Below are positions 36,539 to 43,371 of a stretch of 64,000 bases of DNA, piece by piece. Both the position numbers and the translations under genes were made by a program. The DNA comes from Bacilli bacterium. Its GTDB lineage: Bacteria > Bacillota_I > Bacilli_A > RF39 > UBA660. The stretch covers positions 29,768-93,767 of the forward strand of contig JAFRAK010000011.1 in NCBI GenBank assembly GCA_017405445.1, read 5' to 3'. Each line of letters begins with the position of its first letter. Positions within the stretch are counted from its first letter, which is position 1. The notes below the pieces were generated by a model. It was not told the DNA's origin. It did no database searches and worked only from the letters and a program-made list of their open reading frames with translations.

Positions 36539-36557
36539 TAGCTCCCCCGTAGAGAGA
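36539..36557 (-). repeat. Dispersed G-rich element, copy 13 (intergenic)
   Basis: TAGCTCCCCCGTAGAGAGA on plus, sharing the TACCAAT flank with copy 10. It sits between the HTH gene stop and the terminator hairpin. Confidence 0.9.
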
Positions 36558-36565
36558 AAATGTGA

Positions 36566-36856
36566 TTATTTATCATCAATAGCACTTAGAATCTCATCTT
36601 TATACCAAACAAGATTATTTTTATGTTTAACTTTTCTACCTTTTGGTAGACGTTTAAGAGCAACAAGTTGGTCAAACCTACTTCTACTGATATTAAGATA
36701 TTCACAAACTTCTTCTTTTGACATAGATATATGAGCAATAGCAGAAAGAATATTACCAGCTTCTTCTAAAGTAATATTACTATTACAATTATCTATATTA
36801 TCAGCATATTCGTGTAGTAACTTTACCACAATCTTCTTTACGGGGGTGCTTATCAT
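36566..36856 (-). CDS. Small helix-turn-helix DNA-binding protein, excisionase/HTH_17-like (96 aa)
   Basis: The C-terminal 55 residues carry MSKEEVCEYLNISRSRFDQL, a helix-turn-helix, followed by LPKGRKVKHKNNLVWYKDEI, the basic wing and the xWxKxEI end typical of HTH_17/excisionase-like domains. Such proteins bind short DNA sites and act as phage regulators or recombination cofactors. The start ATG lies inside the upstream membrane-protein gene (56-base overlap), and the overlap carries a copy of the G-rich element. The element is thus the first 10 codons of a DNA-binding protein. Target unknown. Confidence 0.75.
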   Translation of the reverse strand: MISTPVKKIVVKLLHEYADNIDNCNSNITLEEAGNILSAIAHISMSKEEVCEYLNISRSRFDQLVALKRLPKGRKVKHKNNLVWYKDEILSAIDDK

Positions 36857-37211
36857 GCTTATAAAGATATAAACCTATAAGAATAAATATACCTGCAAGA
36901 CTTAGTTGTATAGCAACCATAGGTCTAAGACTAATAGGGATAATATAAGTATAATCATACCAATTAATAATACCTTCTATAAGAATGTAATATAAGAATA
37001 CTCTATGCCATCTACAGAATTTAAATACAACGGATGATAAATATAAGAATAACCATACTAGTAAACCAACAATATAAGAAATAGTAGCACCTTCATAACC
37101 AACATAAGATAACAATGTATCACTAAGACTTAATACTGCTATTACCATAGGTATTATCTTTATCCAATGTAGTTCTATTTTGTAGAGACTATGTTGTAGC
37201 TTTCCCTCCAT
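36801..37211 (-). CDS. Small multi-spanning membrane protein, holin-like (136 aa)
   Basis: Four hydrophobic segments can be seen: about residues 16-35 (IKIIPMVIAVLSLSDTLLSY), 43-62, 70-90 and 100-120 (AIQLSLAGIFILIGLYLY), with a basic, Cys-containing tail. Small proteins of this kind near the fibre genes of crAss-like phages are usually annotated as holins or holin-associated, and a second membrane protein (107 aa) lies two genes upstream. Could equally be a superinfection or membrane-modifying factor. The gene overlaps a 40-codon gene at its 5' end and the HTH gene at its 3' end. Confidence 0.65.
   Translation of the reverse strand: MEGKLQHSLYKIELHWIKIIPMVIAVLSLSDTLLSYVGYEGATISYIVGLLVWLFLYLSSVVFKFCRWHRVFLYYILIEGIINWYDYTYIIPISLRPMVAIQLSLAGIFILIGLYLYKHDKHPRKEDCGKVTTRIC
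36832..36851 (+). repeat. Dispersed G-rich element, copy 14 (in an overlap of two genes)
   Basis: TCTTCTTTACGGGGGTGCTT on plus. It is read in two frames: HPRKEDC at the end of the membrane protein and STPVKKI at the start of the HTH protein. Confidence 0.75.
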
Positions 37212-37311
37212 ATTCTAATCTTCTACGTACTTTAGTAAAACCTGCTTTGGGAATTGTAGGAGCTGCAACAGCTCTATCTTTATATTTTCTTTTATCATTA
37301 TTATTAGCCAT
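37189..37311 (-). CDS. Very small basic protein (40 aa)
   Basis: ATG at 37311, stop TAG. The sequence begins MANNNDKRKYKDRAVAAPTI, has a VRRR patch, is strongly basic with a Tyr/Gly end and ends KATT. It overlaps the start of the membrane-protein gene by 23 bases, which is usual for linked phage genes, and it has the low-complexity-free look of a real small protein. Function unknown; a virion or nucleic-acid-binding peptide is possible. Confidence 0.6.
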   Translation of the reverse strand: MANNNDKRKYKDRAVAAPTIPKAGFTKVRRRLEYGGKATT

Positions 37312-37479
37312 AATATAAGAATTTAATTTCGTTTTTAAAATACTATTTTTGTATAAAACATTCTTGATTTAATGCTTTATTTTGTTTCTGCTTTAAGTAA
37401 CTATATTTAATGATTAATTAATCACCTATTATGATAGAGGGCCTTAAATTAAAACAAAATATATACAAAAACTTTAAGT

Positions 37480-37803
37480 TTATTCAAATAGATTAATATC
37501 TTTATAATCTATCTTGAAATATTTGCATAAAGGTTTCATAATCCAAGACCAAAATACAGGAGCAAGAATAGCACTATTTAAAATAGTTTTAGTATTATTA
37601 CCTAATACATAATATAGCACCCCTGTAGAAAGAATTACTGCAAGCAGTACACTTCTCTTTTGCCAAGTAGTTACAACTTTATTACCATTTTTCTCATCCC
37701 AAACTTTAATTATAATATAAGTTAGAATATTAACTATTAAGCAAAAAGCAAAATCAAAACTTTCTAAAGTAGTTTGAATAGTATTTGTTAATATATCAAT
37801 CAT
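37480..37803 (-). CDS. Predicted holin (107 aa, three membrane segments)
   Basis: Hydrophobic helices at about residues 17-34 (DFAFCLIVNILTYIIIKV), 50-66 (SVLLAVILSTGVLYYVL) and 74-92 (LNSAILAPVFWSWIMKPL), a short charged loop between the first two, and a charged C-terminus (KYFKIDYKDINLFE). Size and topology fit a phage holin that permeabilises the inner membrane so that the peptidoglycan enzyme can act. The enzyme gene is far away at 58.5 kb, so a separate role cannot be excluded. A degenerate copy of the G-rich element encodes LSTGVLYY at the end of the second helix. Confidence 0.65.
   Translation of the reverse strand: MIDILTNTIQTTLESFDFAFCLIVNILTYIIIKVWDEKNGNKVVTTWQKRSVLLAVILSTGVLYYVLGNNTKTILNSAILAPVFWSWIMKPLCKYFKIDYKDINLFE
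37617..37634 (-). repeat. Dispersed G-rich element, copy 15 (degenerate, intragenic)
   Basis: GCACCCCTGTAGAAAGAA on plus, with T for C in the core and AC for GCT. Lies in the holin-like gene. Confidence 0.6.
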
Positions 37804-37810
37804 AGTTTAA

Positions 37811-38044
37811 TTATTTAAAATCGAATATATTACTTATTAAATTAGCCATAACATTCATATTAAAATCATTAGCATTTTCTTGAGGATGATGTTTAATCCA
37901 AGTATTAATAACTTTAATAATTTGTTTAAGCATAATATTATTCTCATGTGTTTCATGAATAAGTTGTTCTAGAGGCATATCTCTAATCTTTTCTTGTAAC
38001 TCTTTAAGAGTATCAAGAACATAACTTTCTTCTTTATATGTCAT
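37811..38044 (-). CDS. Small helical protein (77 aa)
   Basis: All-helical and charged: YVLDTLKELQEKIRDMPLEQ, then MLKQIIKVINTWIKHHPQEN. There is no membrane segment and no motif I recognise. It starts three bases after the 123-residue gene and ends seven bases before the holin-like gene. The position close to the DGR template made me consider a DGR accessory (Avd-like) protein, but it is shorter than Avd and the similarity is only all-helical, so I leave it as unknown. Confidence 0.65.
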   Translation of the reverse strand: MTYKEESYVLDTLKELQEKIRDMPLEQLIHETHENNIMLKQIIKVINTWIKHHPQENANDFNMNVMANLISNIFDFK

Positions 38045-38047
38045 AAT

Positions 38048-38419
38048 TTATTCAGTTTCAATCCCAACTTCGTCTACAAGTTGAGTAGCAATATTAACAG
38101 CTGTACTCACCATGCTACTTCTTATAACAAGTTCTTTAGCTACTTCAAATATCCTGCAATTCCTTGTAGTAGGAATCTTATTCTTAACAGTAAAGTCAAA
38201 TATCTTATTCCAACTATCATTAACTACAGGTTTAAAGTCAAGCTGCATATTAAGATGTTCTCTGATATGCTCTTTGCCTTCTGAGTCAATATAAGTAACC
38301 CAATCTTCTTCAGTATGAGCACCACGTTCTTTAATCTCAGCGTCAATAATCTCAACCTCTTCACCAGTACTCCTAAGAATACTCTTGCCACCAATGGGCA
38401 TCATAAAATTACTTTCCAT
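38048..38419 (-). CDS. Hypothetical protein (123 aa)
   Basis: Starts MESNFMMPIGGKSILRSTGE, then a mixed region with EEVEIIDAEI and a repeated acidic/His part (EGKEHIREHLNM), and a C-terminal helix (IFEVAKELVIRSSMVSTAVN). It is soluble, with no signal peptide. The N-terminal half resembles short beta domains of phage accessory proteins, but I cannot name a family. Sits in a run of small genes between the DGR template and the holin-like gene. Confidence 0.6.
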   Translation of the reverse strand: MESNFMMPIGGKSILRSTGEEVEIIDAEIKERGAHTEEDWVTYIDSEGKEHIREHLNMQLDFKPVVNDSWNKIFDFTVKNKIPTTRNCRIFEVAKELVIRSSMVSTAVNIATQLVDEVGIETE

Positions 38420-38425
38420 AATATT

Positions 38426-38569
38426 TTATTTTTCAATATTAATATCACTAATAGTTACTCCATCACCAAAGTTAACAGCTTGATTAAGTATGTTAAGCCA
38501 TTTCTCAATACGAGTTTTCATAACACTTTCGATTCCTTTTTCTACATTTAAATTAAATTGTACTTTCAT
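38426..38569 (-). CDS. Small protein (47 aa)
   Basis: ATG at 38569, TAA at 38426. Sequence starts MKVQFNLNVEKGIESVMKTR and ends with VTISDINIEK. It is amphipathic with one helix in the middle. It begins 7 bases before the next gene's upstream spacer and is spaced like its neighbours, which supports it as real. Function unknown. Confidence 0.55.
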   Translation of the reverse strand: MKVQFNLNVEKGIESVMKTRIEKWLNILNQAVNFGDGVTISDINIEK

Positions 38570-38627
38570 AATTTTTAAACTTTAAATCTTTTCTTTTATA
38601 ATAAGGTACATGTTTATATCTCTTCAT
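38553..38627 (-). CDS. Possible 24-aa basic peptide
   Basis: ATG at 38627 followed by 24 codons rich in Lys, Arg and Tyr (starts MKRYKHVPYYKRKDL), stop TAA 17 bases inside the 47-codon gene. It lies downstream of the DGR template on the same strand. Too short to be sure; may be chance. Confidence 0.3.
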   Translation of the reverse strand: MKRYKHVPYYKRKDLKFKNYESTI

Positions 38628-38911
38628 CTGTTGGTTTTTACGCCGTTCTTCACCTCACACAAAACAAATTGTATTACTATACTTACTAGGCCATTCTTCT
38701 TTTTCAACCAAGAGGTTAAGTTATGTATTCAGTCATTATTAAATAAATAACACGATAAATGTTATAATCAACAGTAAGTAACTGAGAACCATTATTCGCA
38801 TTAGTATTCGTAACAGTATTATTCACATTAAGATAACTGAGAGTGGTGTGAACCTTATTATTAAGGTTACTACTAACTATGGCTTTCACATAACCTTTAT
38901 TAATATTTTAA
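38570..38911 (-). ncRNA. Probable DGR template RNA region
   Basis: This 342-bp stretch between the DGR target gene and the small gene at 38569 has no good gene apart from a possible 24-codon peptide. It contains the template repeat at 38776-38886 followed, in the direction of transcription, by about 200 nt. In known DGRs the RNA 3' of the template is needed for reverse transcription. No separate promoter is visible, so the RNA is probably processed from or part of the operon transcript. Confidence 0.6.
38776..38886 (-). repeat. DGR template repeat (TR)
   Basis: Aligns without gaps over 111 bp to 38930-39040 in the neighbouring fibre gene. There are 29 differences, 26 of them at coding-strand adenines of this copy (39 adenines in all), and only 3 among the other 72 positions. 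Translated, this copy would be Asn-rich because of AAT codons, as usual for DGR templates that use AAY codons to maximise diversity. Confidence 0.93.
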
Positions 38912-40369
38912 TTAGAGAGAAGGTATATAAAGCAACCGAGAACCACCATGCTCACTAGTACCCGCAACAGCAAGCTGCACATCAAGAGAACCGAGACCGG
39001 TGCGAACCCCATTATTAAGGCTACCACCAACCACGGCCTTATATTGTCCATTAGCATAACTTTGCCAAAAGTAATCTCTAGTTATAGCTTTACTAGAAGT
39101 AGTATTATCTGTATTATTTAATTCTTTAGGAAGAATGTCACCATGATTGTCAAATAATATAGTTTTTTGCCACCCCTGTGTTTTTGCAGTACTTAAATTT
39201 GTTCTAAGTTCATGATTAGCAGCTGGAGTTGAAATACTTGTTCCATAATTAAAATCTCTAATAGACCATCCATTAGTAGAAGTAAATATATAATTTACAG
39301 AACTACTAACAACAGTATATATACCGTTAATAATTTTCCAAATATGACCAAAAGGATTTTCTACACCCCTATAAGAAGGTACATTAAAATATGTTTCAGA
39401 ACTATAACTAACAGGTGTTGTGTATGTTCCAAGATTATATTTTACATTACCTGTTTCATTACCTAGTATAAGTGTAACACCACAAGGATGAATTGGATTA
39501 TGAGCATTATAATTATTCCATTCATTCTTATTGGAACATACACCAAATCCTAAACCTCCTTGATGATAACCTTCAGCAGTCAATATAGGGTTAAATGTTG
39601 CTTGAGAATCAAATGTAGCATATTCAACAATAAACAGTCTGTATAATGACATGTGTGCTTCCCAATTATAAAGACAGTATTTAGAACCTGTATTTTTAGC
39701 ATAAGTACAGAAATTACTAATATTTATGTTTGTAACAGGTCTACCTAGAAGAGTTTTAGCTCCTGTATAAGACGTATCGTTGTTACCTCCTCTAAAGTCA
39801 GCAGCATCATCTGTAAACGTCAAGCTTTGACCATAAATTTCTTTAGTTTCTACACCGTTATCTAAAACATATTCTATATTTGTTTTAACTATAGAATAAA
39901 GCTTATTATTAGTTCTATCAAGGGCTGCTTCAAATGCACCAATATAATGAATAGGTATATGTTTTCCTACATTAGCGTTTGGATAAAGCATTATATAATC
40001 ATAAGTAACACCGTTTTCTACAACTTGTCCACAATCACAATAATGTTCTGGAACTTCTACCATTGTATTAAGTGTAGAATAAGGTACATCTGTGTTATCT
40101 GTATATTTTTTATAATTAGTATTACTTATATATTTTATTGTACCATCTGTATCAATAGTGCAACGTCTCATTTTACTTTGTATAGGTAGAGTTCTATGAT
40201 AACGCATATTACCTATACGTTCCATAGTACCATCACCATCGTGAATCCATCTAACCCCATAACCATCCTTAGTATCCCATATCAAGTTGTTTCCAATATA
40301 AACCCTACCTATAGGAGTAGTACCTATATACCTTCTCTTCAACTCAACATTAGTCGGATAAGTAATCAT
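38912..40369 (-). CDS. DGR-diversified tail fibre / receptor-binding protein with C-type lectin-like C-terminus (485 aa)
   Basis: The N-terminus (ITYPTNVELKRRYIGTTPIG, then GNNLIWDT) looks like a virion-attachment module of Bacteroidales phage fibres. The body is rich in Tyr, Asn, Gly and Thr. The C-terminus, RDYFWQSYANGQYKAVVGGS then LNNGVRTG and GSRLLYIPSL, has the xGGSxNNG...GxRLxY signature of DGR targets with a C-type lectin fold. The variable repeat covers about residues 444-480, just before the stop, as in known systems. The protein should bind the host surface, with the exposed loop residues varied by the retroelement. ATGA overlap with the upstream 188-residue fibre gene suggests joint assembly. 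Confidence 0.88.
   Translation of the reverse strand: MITYPTNVELKRRYIGTTPIGRVYIGNNLIWDTKDGYGVRWIHDGDGTMERIGNMRYHRTLPIQSKMRRCTIDTDGTIKYISNTNYKKYTDNTDVPYSTLNTMVEVPEHYCDCGQVVENGVTYDYIMLYPNANVGKHIPIHYIGAFEAALDRTNNKLYSIVKTNIEYVLDNGVETKEIYGQSLTFTDDAADFRGGNNDTSYTGAKTLLGRPVTNINISNFCTYAKNTGSKYCLYNWEAHMSLYRLFIVEYATFDSQATFNPILTAEGYHQGGLGFGVCSNKNEWNNYNAHNPIHPCGVTLILGNETGNVKYNLGTYTTPVSYSSETYFNVPSYRGVENPFGHIWKIINGIYTVVSSSVNYIFTSTNGWSIRDFNYGTSISTPAANHELRTNLSTAKTQGWQKTILFDNHGDILPKELNNTDNTTSSKAITRDYFWQSYANGQYKAVVGGSLNNGVRTGLGSLDVQLAVAGTSEHGGSRLLYIPSL
38930..39040 (-). repeat. DGR variable repeat (VR)
   Basis: The diversified copy inside the fibre gene, 111 bp, matching the template repeat 43 bp downstream in the transcript with changes confined almost wholly to template adenines (mostly A to G, also A to C and A to T). 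The ten bases at 39011-39020 are identical to the template, although they include four T (template A). Confidence 0.93.
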
Positions 40370-40932
40370 ACGCTCTCAATAATATTATATTCAGTATTAG
40401 CATCTTTAGTATCCAAGGCATCATATTGAGCTTGAGTGAGAATAACTATATTATGAACCACCTCACCTCTAACAAGATTATTAGAATCATGGAGATTCTC
40501 TACAATAGCAGCAGTAATTCCAGATTGTATTGAAGCCCATTGAGCAGCAGTAAAAGAAGAGTTGTTCAAGTCATACTCAAATTCCCATGATGTACCGTCA
40601 TACTTATATCTTTTGTAACCAGTATTACCAGCTGAATCAGTACTTATAACAAAAGCATAATCATTGTTATCTGCTGAAGTAATATTTGTAAGGTCTGCAA
40701 TAGAGTTAACAGTTCCTCTAAATGTTGCAGTACTGGTAGCAATACTGCTGTTAACAAAGTCTTTATCTGCAAGTTTGTTAGTTTCTGAGGCTTGAGAAGG
40801 AATAAGTTTATATATTTCAGAACTTCCTTCACCACCTTCTACTTTAAGCCAATTAATAAGTTTAGTTAAAACAAGTCTAATATGATTAAGACTATTAATT
40901 TCTTTAAGATTAATATCAGTGGGAAATGCCAT
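40366..40932 (-). CDS. Tail or head fibre subunit (188 aa)
   Basis: The N-terminal 50 residues are helical (LKEINSLNHIRLVLTKLINW). The middle has DKDFVNSSIATSTATFRGTV, a segment common at the shaft of phage fibres, and YKRYKYDGTSWEFEYDLNNS, a short beta-hairpin module often found in tail fibre/baseplate proteins. The C-terminus has TQAQYDALDTKDANTEYNII, a segment I associate with phage fibre ends. It overlaps the DGR target gene by four bases (ATGA), so the two are probably made in fixed ratio and may form one fibre. Confidence 0.7.
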   Translation of the reverse strand: MAFPTDINLKEINSLNHIRLVLTKLINWLKVEGGEGSSEIYKLIPSQASETNKLADKDFVNSSIATSTATFRGTVNSIADLTNITSADNNDYAFVISTDSAGNTGYKRYKYDGTSWEFEYDLNNSSFTAAQWASIQSGITAAIVENLHDSNNLVRGEVVHNIVILTQAQYDALDTKDANTEYNIIESV

Positions 40933-41005
40933 AATTATTTAAATATATTAAGTTTATTATAATCTATTTTAAAATAAGAATATAGAGGTTTTGTTTAACT
41001 TTAAA

Positions 41006-41031
41006 GAGAAGAGCCATTAAAGACTCTTCTC
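41006..41031 (-). terminator. Terminator hairpin at the end of the lipoprotein gene
   Basis: GAGAAGAG and CTCTTCTC form a perfect 8-bp stem with a 10-nt loop; the stop codon of the lipoprotein gene (41017-41019) is in the loop. On the minus strand it is followed by TTTAAAG, a short T-run, so it may be only partial. Confidence 0.65.
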
Positions 41032-41130
41032 AACAATAATGTTACTACTAGGATTATGACATGAATGACAAGCCATAATAGTAAATGTAGTTAGCATAAC
41101 CATAAACAAATAAAATACTTTCTTTTTCAT
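41017..41130 (-). CDS. Tiny lipoprotein (37 aa)
   Basis: ATG at 41130, TAA at 41017. The peptide starts MKKKVFYLFMVMLTTFTIMA, then C-H-S-C-H and a polar end. Lys residues, a hydrophobic core and the lipobox IMAC (Cys21) are a complete type II signal peptide, leaving a mature lipopeptide of 17 residues with a CHSCH start. In phages such short lipoproteins are usually outer-membrane spanins (Rz1-like) or superinfection-exclusion factors; two spanin-like genes already exist at 58 kb. It sits between fibre genes and has its own hairpin at the end. Role open. Confidence 0.75.
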   Translation of the reverse strand: MKKKVFYLFMVMLTTFTIMACHSCHNPSSNIIVEKSL

Positions 41131-41204
41131 AATCGTAAATATTAAGAATTACTATTCTGTAAAATATACATAATCAATAACAGTCTAAACATACTTAATT
41201 ATAT

Positions 41205-41657
41205 TTAATTATCAAGTTCAATCCAAATACCGTAAGTATCGAAAATAGAAATAATATAAGTTTTATTTATATTTAGTGTAGGAGCAGTACCATTAATCCA
41301 TTTAATAGTATTTGGATGATTTATGACTAATGAAGGTGTCCTACCAGTAATAGGTGTCGTCGCAAATGTAAATGTAAATTCATTAACTTTCGTAGTTATG
41401 GAATCTGTTACACAATTGATTCTAAGCTCTGCTGATACAAAATTAATAAATTTATAATACCTGTTTGGATAAATATTACAAGCCGTTATAGTAGAAATTA
41501 TATGTATAGGAATGGTATTTATTTCATCCTCTATAGAAGATAAAGCAGCAGAAAGATTTGTTGTATCTCCTTTGTATTCTACCTGAACAGCATTTCCATG
41601 AGTACCAAACGGAAGAGTTTTTCCATTTGTCTTATCTTTTGCTATTATTATATCCAT
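41205..41657 (-). CDS. Short fibre-like protein sharing an N-terminal module with its neighbour (150 aa)
   Basis: I chose the ATG at 41657 (MDIIIAKDKTNGKTLPFGTH). An upstream in-frame ATG at 41672 would lie inside the preceding gene. The first 35 residues match the start of the 414-residue protein: IIIxKxKTxGxxxPFGTxxxAVQV in both. This looks like a common attachment module on two different ends. The remainder is beta-rich (INCVTDSITTKVNEFTFTFA) and ends with DTYGIWIELDN. Probably a virion surface or fibre component; function not shown. Confidence 0.65.
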   Translation of the reverse strand: MDIIIAKDKTNGKTLPFGTHGNAVQVEYKGDTTNLSAALSSIEDEINTIPIHIISTITACNIYPNRYYKFINFVSAELRINCVTDSITTKVNEFTFTFATTPITGRTPSLVINHPNTIKWINGTAPTLNINKTYIISIFDTYGIWIELDN

Positions 41658-41661
41658 AATA

Positions 41662-42906
41662 TTAAGAATCAAATGTTACAGATATAATATTAGATACAGA
41701 ACTATAAGAATAGTTACCATCAACCCATAGATTTTTAATATCTTGAGAAGCAAGAGACCATGTAGTATCTTCTATTTTTTCAAACAATCCACCATTACCA
41801 TCTTCATCTTCAAGATATTGATTGTAATAAAATCTAAATAGATTATCAGGATGAGAATCTGTTATTCTACCAAATACAATTTCTTCTCTTACTCTAGCAT
41901 AAATAGAGCCTGTATCAGCTAAACCTAAAATATTATTATGTGTATTGTTTATTGCTACAATATAAATATTGAAAGCTTTAGGAGATGAGCTAGCTGTTGC
42001 TATTGCAGCATCTATTGCAGTTATTATAGCATTTCCTTTAGCATAATTTTCTGTATCATCTTGAGGATATGATATTCTCCATTCAAAAAAGTTTGTACTA
42101 GTACTAGGAGTAAGTACAAAACTTTTCGTAATAGTGTTACCATCTGCTGACAACAAATTTATGTTTCCATTATTTGCATCTTCTACGTCATCGTTAGTTA
42201 TAACTGCTATACCAACAGTTACATCTCCTCGTATGTTAAATGCTGGACGAAGATTATTTGCTTTCCAATCATTATACTCATTAAAACCTAATTTACATAC
42301 AAGACAATATCCAGAGTTTACATAAGCATATTTAGACCATTTTTCAGAATAATCATGTTTATATACAGGTCCATTTCTACTAATACTTCTTTGTTCTACA
42401 GGGTTTAGGCTATCAACATAAATGTTATACTTTGTTCTATAAAATCTATTATATACTTGCCCCATATTTATAGTAGATACATCTATATATCTACTGTCCA
42501 TTCTATTTTCTAAATTTGTTTTAAGAGTATTAATAGATGTAGTTATACTACTAATTAATCCAGAAAGAGTATCTGTTTCACTAATACCATTTAAAAAATC
42601 AACAATTTCATTAAATCTATCAATAATTGTGTTAACATCTGTAGTTTCACCTAAATTAATTACATCTTCCAATGCAGTAAGTCGTCCATTTAATTCTTCA
42701 AGACTATGTATTTCTCCTACCGGAACTTCAGGGTCAGATATAGCATTAAGCTTAGCAATTAGTCCATTAATTTCAGTTCTAATATTACTTATATAAACGC
42801 CAAGCGTAGTTTTGGCTCCACCAATTATAACTTGAACTGCATGTTCATTAGTTCCAAAAGGAATAGGATTACCTGTAGTCTTAGATTTACCAATTATAAT
42901 TTCCAT
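41662..42906 (-). CDS. Fibre protein with shared N-terminal module and coiled coil (414 aa)
   Basis: Residues 1-35 are the shared module (MEIIIGKSKTTGNPIPFGTN). Residues about 40-150 contain heptad-like helices with repeated ALEDVINLGETTDVNTIIDR-type segments, typical of trimeric fibre shafts. The remaining 260 residues are beta-rich with Tyr/Asn/Asp, likely a globular tip. No diversification repeat is evident here. The gene is in the fibre block between the membrane-anchored 207-residue gene and the DGR target, so a head or tail fibre is the best guess. Confidence 0.7.
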   Translation of the reverse strand: MEIIIGKSKTTGNPIPFGTNEHAVQVIIGGAKTTLGVYISNIRTEINGLIAKLNAISDPEVPVGEIHSLEELNGRLTALEDVINLGETTDVNTIIDRFNEIVDFLNGISETDTLSGLISSITTSINTLKTNLENRMDSRYIDVSTINMGQVYNRFYRTKYNIYVDSLNPVEQRSISRNGPVYKHDYSEKWSKYAYVNSGYCLVCKLGFNEYNDWKANNLRPAFNIRGDVTVGIAVITNDDVEDANNGNINLLSADGNTITKSFVLTPSTSTNFFEWRISYPQDDTENYAKGNAIITAIDAAIATASSSPKAFNIYIVAINNTHNNILGLADTGSIYARVREEIVFGRITDSHPDNLFRFYYNQYLEDEDGNGGLFEKIEDTTWSLASQDIKNLWVDGNYSYSSVSNIISVTFDS

Positions 42907-42927
42907 AATGTTAATTTGTTTAATTTA

Positions 42928-43371
42928 TTAAAGTTCTTCATTATTATAATTTATTTCTGTAATATCGTTAGAATATGAAAATTCTCCAGGAGAAGTTTCA
43001 TTAATTCTAGAGTCAAGTCTATTGACTTCTTGAGTAACTTTCTTTTGAGTAACACCTATAATTTCACTATCACCTAGCTCATTACTAAAAGCAATTCCTC
43101 CACCATGAGTATTCAAAAAAGAATTAACTATAGTAGTAGTTTCTTCTTTAAATTTATTATAATCAAATAGAAGTTCTCTACTAAGTTTACAAATAGGTTT
43201 CCAATACTCAGTATCAGTTATTGGAGTATTAGCTGGAACTTTCTTTCTACTAATGTATGTAATCCAAGTAGAATAATCTGTAGTAATAACTCTAGAATTA
43301 TATTCTCTAGTTATATCCCAATCATCAACTTGAATACCTACATGTCCTAATTCATCAACTTGTAGTCTCAT
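42928..43371 (-). CDS. Hypothetical fibre-associated protein (147 aa)
   Basis: It begins MRLQVDELGHVGIQVDDWDI and has YISRKKVPANTPITDTEYWK, the segment seen in the N-terminal carbohydrate-binding-like module of many tail fibre proteins (binding-site pattern of Trp and Tyr residues). The C-terminal half is helical. It overlaps the upstream gene by 17 bases. I read it as a short fibre or fibre adaptor; the exact role is unknown. Confidence 0.65.
   Translation of the reverse strand: MRLQVDELGHVGIQVDDWDITREYNSRVITTDYSTWITYISRKKVPANTPITDTEYWKPICKLSRELLFDYNKFKEETTTIVNSFLNTHGGGIAFSNELGDSEIIGVTQKKVTQEVNRLDSRINETSPGEFSYSNDITEINYNNEEL

Noticed and set aside
37811..38044. 77-aa gene as DGR accessory protein Avd
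   Set aside because: It is helical and close to the template but too short, and I could not see a convincing family signature.
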